Assembly: GCA_035771165.1 (NCBI GenBank)
Contig: JAWNZC010000258.1
Span: 434,001 to 498,000, forward strand
DNA: 64,000 bases
Direction: 5' to 3'
From: Paragorgia papillata
Lineage: Eukaryota; Cnidaria; Anthozoa; Scleralcyonacea; Coralliidae
In this document: piece by piece, positions 56,741 to 64,000 of the stretch
Layout of the letters: each line of letters begins with the position of its first letter
Numbering within the stretch: position 1 is the first letter of the stretch
Translations under genes and position numbers: made by a program
The notes under the pieces: model-generated
The model's input: the letters and a program-made list of their open reading frames with translations, nothing else
Database searches by the model: none
What the model was told of the DNA's origin: nothing

Positions 56741-57639
56741 GTGTTTTGAATGGCTTAAAAAACGATTCGTTATTGGATGTTATGTTCATTAGTATTCCTT
56801 ATATAAAATTGTATGTTGATTAGTATTCTTTCTGACGTCAAGAAGTATCAGGTATTAATTTATTATCGAGTCGGTTTTCTTTGTTCTTCCGAGGTCTTTA
56901 TATCGCATAAAGACCTTGAACAATAATTAGATACGAAATGAAGAAAAAAACAAGGAAAATCTTTGTCCAAGGTGGAAAAAAAAGACAAAACTTTGTTTAG
57001 TAGAGGACCTGGCTTCGAATTGTATGCACATAATTTAGGAGAGGGTAACTCAACTGATATAGGCTAATATGACCCCAAGGAACAACTTGGGATGTGTGCC
57101 AAAATCTCTATCCGGGGCGAACAGCCCGAAAATGACCACGGCCTTTTTCACCGGAAGTGCTACTTCCGACATAGCTGTATCTTCTAAACCGTTTCAGCTA
57201 CAGATTTTTTTAGGTGCTCAAAATGTTCAGAATGGCCATGTTTAGGGGGTCATACAAGAGTGAAAAATCTCTAATTTGATATTTTACGAGAAAATCGCTA
57301 AAAACCGTTAGGGCAACTTCTCACCATACAAATACCTATACTGGAGTTGCCATATATTTATCAACTTAAACTTTCCGGACTTAGAGCAGAGTTAGAACAT
57401 TTATTTGTGTTTTTTTACTAGAGTTGAACTGACAATTTTGAATTTAATCAAGGCATTTTTTTAAAAGAAAGAAAGCGAGAATCTAATGAATATAAAGAAA
57501 TTGTATTTTAACTTAAAATAAAAAATGAAAAACAAAGCTTATTACTTTAGTAGACAGCAGTATCTAGAAAGCTTAAATGTTTCAAAGATCAGCAGGGAAA
57601 TTTCCCAACAGCCAACAATGCAACTTTTAAAACTACATT

Positions 57640-58725
57640 ACTACTGTTTTCCCATAGCCACACGTGCATGCATCTGGCAGGCTTTCGGGTCTTGAGATCA
57701 CAATCTCAGGGACTAATAAACTGCCCCTTCTTACAAAACCATATAAGACTCGGCATTCATAATCAAAGTGGCGTCTCAAAATGGGGCTTGGACCCACAGC
57801 TGCTCTTGGTAATAGCATCTATGGATATGTTTCCTTGAATTAGTTGAGGTGCAAGTAGCACTCTCAAAGTCCATCTTGAGGGCATTGCCATCAAATGCAG
57901 CGAGACGAAGATCGTTAAATTTCTCCGGGTCTATTGATGGTTTGAGATACTTGACTAAGAATGTCTCCGCCATCTGTATTGCGCTTTCTGTTAGCTGCGG
58001 ACAGTCGAAATTCAGGATCAGAAAGGAATTTCTTGGTTTGCGGACAGCTTTCAGGGCTGAAAGTTTAGGTGATATCTTGCTCGTTGTATCGCACCCAGTC
58101 AGCGCATGGAGTGCTGGAAGACACTTGTGAGCTCGTCTCCCAGCGCTGTGCAGCTGTCATGGAGTGGTAATATTGATCTTTTCAATCGAAGCCAGAGTTC
58201 TTGCAGGACAAGATCTTTCCAATTGACTGTGATGTGGTATATAAACAGGCACACAAAGACATCTGTGTCACCTGATGACAGCGTCAAGGATGTAGGTCCT
58301 GACTGGTGACTTAGAATGTCCTGCACATGGAACATCATCGTATCCTGTCATCGGCTTCCTCGTGTGCGCAGCTGATACCATTCATGCCTGTGGTGATATA
58401 CCAAGGTATAGATGGTTTGGTGCCTTGGTGATTGGTGGTGAACCACTCAACATAGAATGCCTGGAAAGCAGTTTTGCTGATGGAGGACGACCAAAAGTTC
58501 TCTAATACCACTGGAACATTTTGGTTCGGTGATATTACATCAAGGACATCCATTTCATTTGACTTTCCTCTTCTTCCCCTCTATACATTCTTGATGCTGT
58601 CCTCTCTGTAAGCGTCGAAAACGATGTGGATCTCAACACAGTTGTTGGATCTCATCCCAGCTTTGGTGACCATAGATGTCAAGGCAATAGCAAAGTCTTG
58701 GTCATCTTCCATCAGCAAAACTGCT
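57640..58725 (-). pseudogene. unknown multi-copy cnidarian-type protein, left copy
   Basis: The minus strand, with stops and shifts, reads in order MVTKAGMRSNNC, EIHIVFDAYREDSIKN (58640-58590), DVLDVISPNQNVPVVLENFW, FYVEWFTTNH, CAHEEADDRI, SSGDTDVFVCLF, DICTALG-like text, a GCDT block at about 58090, ETFLVKYLKPSID and SLPDACTCGYG. I recall the 'FDxYxxDSIKN', 'HEEADDR', 'SGDTDVFV' and 'HALTGCDT' blocks from uncharacterised, highly repeated invertebrate proteins; the spaced acidic residues would suit a metal-dependent PIN-like nuclease, but that is inference. At least one in-frame TAG (near 58583) and several shifts make it non-functional. Confidence 0.55.
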
Positions 58726-58739
58726 TTCTAGGCATTCTA

Positions 58740-59191
58740 TATTGAGTGGCTCACCACCAATCACTAAGGCACCAAACCTCTATACCTTGATATATCACCA
58801 CATGCATGAATGGTATCAGCTGTGTGTGCTTCTCCATTCCCTCGGCTCAACTGCACACACGAGGAGGCTGACGACAGGATACGATGATGTTCCATGTGCA
58901 CTGTGCGAGACATTCTAAGTCACCGGTCAGGACAGGTGTATTTGTGTGCCTGCTGGGAGACAAGCTCACAAAGTGTTTTCCAGCACTCCATGCGCTGACT
59001 GGGTGCGATACAATCAGCAAGATATCAACTAAACTTGCAGCCCTGAAAGCTATGCGCAAACCAGGAAATCTCAAGACCCGAAGGCCTGCCAGATCCGTGC
59101 ATATGTGGCAAGTGTGCTCGCAAGAATGGGTGTCCCTGCAGGGTAGTTGGGATCAAGTGTCGCAAGGAGTGGTGAGTGTTGCCAAAACCCT
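58740..59191 (+). pseudogene. same unknown protein, right copy, 3' part
   Basis: The plus strand carries the second half: a broken HEEADDR region, VFVCLLGDKLTKCFPALHAL, TGCDTISKISTKLAALKAMR, and in a neighbouring frame LPDPCICGKCARKNGCPCRV and GIKCRKEW before TGA. The cysteine-rich end (CxCxxC...CxC...C) would bind metal. The SGDTD block is missing here: 'gtcaccggtcaggacaggtg' stands in its place. Complementary losses in the two copies mean neither is intact. Confidence 0.55.
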
Positions 59192-60960
59192 ATCACTGAA
59201 TGAACACTGCTCTTCATCCTCATACCTGAACTCTGTTGTGTTACCCTTCATGTTCCTTACCCTGGTTTACGTGACACATCCAAATGGGATTGCTTTGATT
59301 GTGGGATTTTGGCGACGCGATGCGGTATCCTAAGTTATCATATTGCCACCGGCGTAGGAAGCAGGGGGCTGGGGGGGCTGCAGCCCCCTGAAATTCTGAA
59401 GTGGGGGGCTCAGCCGCTCTATTATACACGTGTGATGGCTCAAAGAAACATCCAATCTTTTTTTTTTTTTTGGACTCCAAGGCGTGCGTTAACTGAAGAA
59501 GGTAGATTTAAATTTTCTGTTGAGTGGTACTGTGTTTAATTCCTGATAATTGACGATCGAGAGCCCTTTCTAGAGCAAAGATATATAATTAATTGGTATT
59601 TTATAATCTTCAGAAATCTCTTAAATCTCCTCTAAAAATGCAGGAAATGCCATTTCAGAAACATTTTCCTATGTCTCTGATATTGCAACCTGTGCATGGA
59701 AGAAGTGACAACAGACAGTTACCTGTACTTGGCAACAATTAGAGCTCAAGTTGTGTTATTCTTTCAAATTGCAATATATATTACAATTATATGGGAAAAC
59801 AGTACTAATGTGGTTCTAAAAGTTGTATTTTTGGCTGTTGGGAAATTTCCCTGCTGATCTTTGAAACATTTAAGCTCTCTAGATACTGCTGCCTACTAAA
59901 GTAATAAGCTTTGTTTTTCATTTTTAATTTTAAGTTAACATTCCATTGATAATATTGATTGAAACTACAATCGCTTTATATTCATTAAATGCTCGCTTTC
60001 TTTCTTTTAAAAAAATGCCTTGATCAAATTCAAAATTGTCAGTTCAACTCTAGTAAATAACACAAATGTTCTAACTTTGCTCTAAGTCTGGAAAGTTTAT
60101 GTTAATAAATATATGACAATTCCAGTATGTAGGTATTTGTATGGTGAGAAGTTGCCCTAACGGTTTTTAGCGATTTTCTCGTAAAATATCAAATTAGAGA
60201 TTTTTCACTCTTGTATGACCCCCCTAAACATGGCCATTCTGAACATTTTGAGCACCTAAAAAAATCTGTAGCTGAAACGGTTTAGAAGATACAGCTATGT
60301 CGGAAGTAGCACTTCCGGTGAAAAAGGCCGTGGTCATTTTCGGGCTGTTCGCCCCGGATAGAGATTTTGGCACACATCCCAAGTTGTTCCTTGGGGTCAT
60401 ATTAGCCTATAACAGTTGAGTTATCCTCTCCTAAATTATGTGCATACAAGTCGAAGCCAGGTCCTAGACTAGTTGGAAAACCTCCTCGACTCGTTCTCGG
60501 GATTTATCTGTTACTAAAACCAACGGACATGGTACTGATTTCCTTTGTGTTTTCCTCATGAATTATTAATGAGTTTTGAAGATTTTATAAGACTAATAAA
60601 AGAGGTTCATACAACGCGCACTCTGCGGGTTGAAATTGAATGCTGCTTCTGCGTGCCGTAGTGCCGTACCACGTCACTGTCTCACTCTAAAAGCATATAA
60701 TCTACTAATCTAGTTTACTCAATTCAGTATGTAATATGTATTCTGAAGTGTATAAATTATTTATATATGTCACTCAATCGCTTACTTGTTTATATCGATG
60801 AGAAATGGTGTTTTTTTCAGAATTTCAGACTTTGAGTTATTGAACTGATCACAGAATAGTGCACTGATTGAGACTTGAGTTGCTGTCAACCTGTGACGCA
60901 CTTCGCGTCACAGGTTGCCCCACAGCGCTTGCCCCCCCCCTGCCCCCTCTAGCTACGCCA

Positions 60961-62422
60961 TTGAATCCAATGATGATGATTTAGTAAGGTGTAGTTATGT
61001 ATATAGAGAATAATACATGGATGCGCGGAAATATGAAATTTATTTCGAGTGTTGACTAGGATATCTTGGTCAACACGAGCTGAGTGCATATTTACCAGTG
61101 ATATTTACATGCAATACTTTCTCGTGTTCATCTCAGCATCACGTAATCAAACCATACAAGGTGTTTATACTATAGTAATTCCGGAACGCGTTTCGACTTT
61201 GTCGCCAAAACGACAAGCTTTCCAAGGACGAAGAAACAGTGTGAGCGCTAGTTTGCCTTCGGATTAAAGATCTTTCTGAAATCTGAATGCCCTTTTAACT
61301 ATTAAATGTTTCAAGTGTTGACGTGTTAGGCGCTCGGCCAAGATGTTTTAGCTATAAATTTACACGCAGAAATCCACTGTGCTTGGCACTGTTTATGTTA
61401 CATGTAGACGTATTCAATACTTATTCAAAAAACGCGTTGACCATTGATTTATTGAGACGCATCAATGCATGTGTTACCAGAGTCTAAAACATAGACATAT
61501 AAAACATAAAAATATCATATTCTTTAACAATGCGATTAGCGTCCGCGTTTCCTGTTTTTGCCGATTTAATACCTAAACGTGAGTTCAAACATTTTAAGTA
61601 TTAGGGGTTAGAGATTGGGGTTAATCGTTAGAAATTAACGATTATTGTTATTTCGATAGGTTAGACGTAAGAGTACATGTTGAAGTTGAAAGGAAAAAGA
61701 AGGTAGAAGGGTGCAGTCAATTTATAGCGTTTTTGCTCAGACAAGAGTGTTAAACCGTTCGAATCAATATTTCTGAAACCTGAATAGCCTTTGAATTAAT
61801 GTTTGAAGTGTTAACATGATAAGCGCTGGGCCGAGATGTTTAACTATAATTCACAAGCAGAAATGTTCAGGCTGTGCTTTGCGCCGGCGCTATCTAATGC
61901 TTATCGAAAATACGTGTTGCATGATCACGTACGTTTATCATATCTTTTAATGCGATTATAGGGACTTTGCAAGTTGTCAATTCTGTTTTCAACGTTGTTT
62001 ATGTCTCGCTCATCTTGCAGATAGTTTTCAATCGTCAGCAAGTTATCAGATTGTGAGCATGAGTAATACTTTTCAGTATTAAAATTGAATAAATCATATA
62101 AATCGTTTATAATCAGTTTGTCTTGATCGAGACAGCGGAATATTAACCCAGATCGAAATATACTGTAAATTGCTGAGCACCGTTTAGTGTATATTTACCG
62201 CCATCAAGATCTGCAATTGTTCGCGTAGTGAGCACAATTTTCAGCTACATGACTGATTAATAACAGTGTTCTAAAGTCACTTGTGATCTTCAAGACGGAG
62301 CAATACCAGATCGATAGCACACCGCGTGGTTTCGCAAAGCCTATCGGGATGATGCAATAATTGCAATTTGTCGACCAGAAAACGCCACCGAAACCTAGAC
62401 TCGGCTACCACAGGTAGCCCGA

Positions 62423-62455
<33 letters not shown>

Positions 62456-62915
62456 GATAGGTGATTGAATGTAATGAAAATTTAAATATTTAGATTCACT
62501 GAAATAGTAATTTAGCCTTTGAACATGTTGTAATTAGTAATACAACCAAACATTACGTCTAAATAAATCTTTTGAATAATACAACTACCTCGAGTTTTGT
62601 GCTGGGCTCTTATATATGTCACAAGATTCTCTAGTATTTTCAGTATGTTTCGGTATCTTTGCATGAACTTGAATTTACAATCCACAATTAGTTATCTTAG
62701 ACTCTCGCGTCAAATAAATACCAGTATCCGCATGTACGCATTGCGTACCTATTTTTATAGTGGCGGAAACAACACTCTATTTTTATAGTGGCGGAAACAA
62801 CACTCTATTTTATATAATAAAAGCATATATATAATCTAATAATTTATTCTCTGTCATAATTGTTTTTAAATGCTGGTTATAAATTTAACTCATTTAATTT
62901 TCATCTTTTTGACAG
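60961..62915. repeat. diverged direct repeat, microsatellite, no gene
   Basis: 61265-61395 and 61765-61890 are diverged direct copies ('tttctgaaatctgaatgccc', 'gccaagatgttttagctata'), about 500 bases apart. (TAA)n occupies 62424-62454. A 32-bp unit ('ctatttttatagtggcggaa') is tandemly duplicated at 62749-62812. I found no earlier SLC1 exon here. Confidence 0.55.
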
Positions 62916-63053
62916 CTTCGCAGCAACACTTTCATCTATTGCAGCAGCTACAATTCCTGCATCTGGACCAATTGTAATGTCGACTATCGTTTTGCCAGCT
63001 ATTGGCTTCCGTTCTGCTGACATTGCACTGATTCTTTCAGTTGACTGGTTAAT
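62916..63053 (+). CDS. SLC1-family amino-acid transporter, penultimate exon
   Basis: SLC1 proteins (EAAT, ASCT) are trimeric sodium-coupled transporters of acidic or neutral amino acids. This 138-bp exon follows a pyrimidine tract and GACAG and ends at AT|GTAAGT. It encodes the second re-entrant hairpin and the start of TM8: SSIAAATIPASG, IVMSTIVLPAIGF, DIALILSVDWL. The usual SIGAAGIPQAG of glutamate transporters reads SIAAATIPASG here. It splices in phase to the next exon at 63497. Confidence 0.85.
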
Positions 63054-63122
63054 GTAAGTATGCTCTTTAAAAAAAACCGATTTAACTATGAAGCTTAATG
63101 TAATTTACGTCCGGATAGCATT

Positions 63123-63286
63123 ACACTAGAAAACCTGACGTGTTTCAAACGTATTGAAAAACAACACACTGACGTGTACATGTTATGACTTCACAAAGCA
63201 AGGTTTTCATAACACGTCAGCGTGTCGTATAAACACGAGTACGTGTTCTAACAACACGCTTACAACACGTCAAGTTTTCGAGTGTA
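63123..63286. repeat. short intronic MITE with ACACGT arms
   Basis: 'acactagaaaacctgacgtg' at 63123 is mirrored by 'cacgtcaagttttcgagtgt' ending at 63285. The interior has many 'aacacg' and 'cgtgtt' motifs. It lies in the 443-bp intron of the SLC1 gene. Confidence 0.6.
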
Positions 63287-63496
63287 CTTATTCGAACATC
63301 AAATCTTTTTACAACTTATTTGGAATTTGAGTATTATATACAACGTAGCCGTATAGGCAACATTTAAACAATTGTTTTTATTACATCTTCGGATCCCAAT
63401 ATACAATTCTCACAATTCAGTCCTTTATTTTTATTTTTAATTGAAATATAATGTTTATACTGTTTTTCATGTTTATAATAATTTTATCATTTATAG

Positions 63497-63739
63497 AGAT
63501 CGTATAACTACTCCTGTGAATGTTTGGGGAAATTGTATTGCGAGCGTTATCATAGAACACCTATCTAGTTCTAAGATCCTAAAGTGCCTGATAAAGAAGA
63601 AGAAACTAGTGAAACGTCAGATGCCAATACAGTAGATTTTAAAATAGAAATAGCAGATAGTGACAGTATAAGAAAAACAAGCCAAACAAAAGATTCCTGT
63701 ACAATAGATTTTGAAATAAACGTAGCAGTGGCCTCTTGA
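63497..63739 (+). CDS. SLC1-family transporter, last exon (possible frameshift in the tail)
   Basis: After TTATAG the exon reads DRITTPVNVWGNCIASVIIE, the substrate-binding half of TM8. By alignment with archaeal GltPh, the Asp394 equivalent is kept, the Arg397 equivalent (side-chain carboxylate binding in EAATs) is Thr as in the neutral ASCT1 type, Asn401 is kept, and the Asp405 equivalent is Asn. In the running frame the protein ends KRQMPIQ at 63635. From about 63570 the next frame has a much more natural acidic tail (VPDKEEETSETSDANTV ... DSDSIRKTS) ending TGA at 63739, so a single-base shift near 63568 is likely. Whether the locus is live, a recent pseudogene or affected by an assembly error is open. 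Confidence 0.75.
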
Positions 63740-64000
63740 ACGAAGCAGTTTCTTGCCATTTTATCGATGTTTTTGAATATTTCCACGACATTTCTTGGCA
63801 CACTATACAGCAGTCGTCTCAAACAAAGATGTCAGAGTAGTCGGACTGTCAGCGAATCAAGGTGTAAAAATAATCGGAAACTTTAAACTGAAGGAGTGAG
63901 GGACGTCAGAGAACAGTCATGTTTAATTATTGCGAAACCGAGGTTTGGCCGAGTTGTCTCCAAGATGATCAGTGCATGGTTGTCTCTTTTGAACGAAGTT
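63740..64000. other. 3' flank, no gene seen
   Basis: No open frame with motifs on either strand; the 83-codon minus-strand ORF at 63571-63822 overlaps the transporter exon antisense and is a shadow. Confidence 0.5.

Larger units (their letters stand above)
57004..60465. mobile_element. 3.5 kb palindrome with two opposed gene copies
   Basis: Arms of about 650 bases: 57004-57660 ('aggacctggcttcga...') against the reverse complement of about 59800-60465. The inner parts of both arms contain diverged copies of the same unknown gene, one on each strand, around a centre near 58690. Inner arm similarity is lower than outer arm similarity. Confidence 0.75.
55853..60960. mobile_element. 5.1 kb element with TGGCGTAGCTAG-type ends, hosting a palindrome
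   Basis: 'tggcgtagctagg' at 55853 is mirrored by 'tctagctacgcca' ending at 60960, with G/C-rich 'gcggtggggca' and 'tgccccac' text just inside. It contains the zinc-finger exon at 56033-56290 and the palindrome at 57004-60465. Only about 13 bases of TIR are clear, so this boundary call is tentative. Confidence 0.4.

Overview
The window reads as animal nuclear DNA, most plausibly from an anthozoan such as a stony coral. Coding density is very low, non-coding DNA is AT-rich, genes have introns with GT..AG borders, and the content is dominated by CR1/L2-type LINEs, a BEL/Pao LTR retrotransposon, a P-element/THAP9-type transposon, a Crypton-type recombinase and many long inverted-repeat elements. 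The organism call is inference; nothing here fixes a species.

Layout. 0-7 kb: a small broken gene (minus) and a broken zinc-finger segment of a viral/Polinton-type family B DNA polymerase (plus) on either side of a CCAAT-rich repeat, then a 1 kb inverted-repeat element, a hairpin, a GGAGTTA repeat field and a LINE scrap. 7-15 kb: a LINE endonuclease fragment with a 2A-like motif, a fuzzy AT-rich repeat, degenerate telomere-like repeats, a composite inverted-repeat element, a CCACT satellite and a CR1-type reverse-transcriptase fragment. 15-19.5 kb: two inverted-repeat elements end to end. 19.5-31.8 kb: a P-type element (8-bp target duplication) split by a full, apparently young BEL/Pao element (5-bp target duplication, LTRs that look identical, one unbroken 2159-codon ORF). 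32-33 kb: a C2H2 zinc-finger gene. 33-38 kb: inverted-repeat elements and one likely terminal exon of an unknown minus-strand gene. 38.5-52.4 kb: a giant palindrome whose left arm holds a Crypton-type insertion and whose right arm holds a full-length CR1-type LINE. 52.9-54.8 kb: a second CR1-type LINE. 55.9-61 kb: an inverted-repeat element containing a zinc-finger exon and a 3.5 kb palindrome carrying two opposed copies of an unknown cnidarian-type gene. 62.9-63.7 kb: the last two recognisable exons of an SLC1-family amino-acid transporter.

Only three loci look like possible host genes: the C2H2 zinc-finger ORF, the minus-strand terminal exon near 36 kb and the SLC1 exons at the right edge. 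The rest is layered mobile DNA whose nesting gives a relative insertion order: the BEL element is younger than the P element, which is younger than the inverted-repeat element it abuts; the Crypton and the CR1 copy are younger than the large palindrome. Several older elements carry single-base frameshifts while the BEL ORF is clean.
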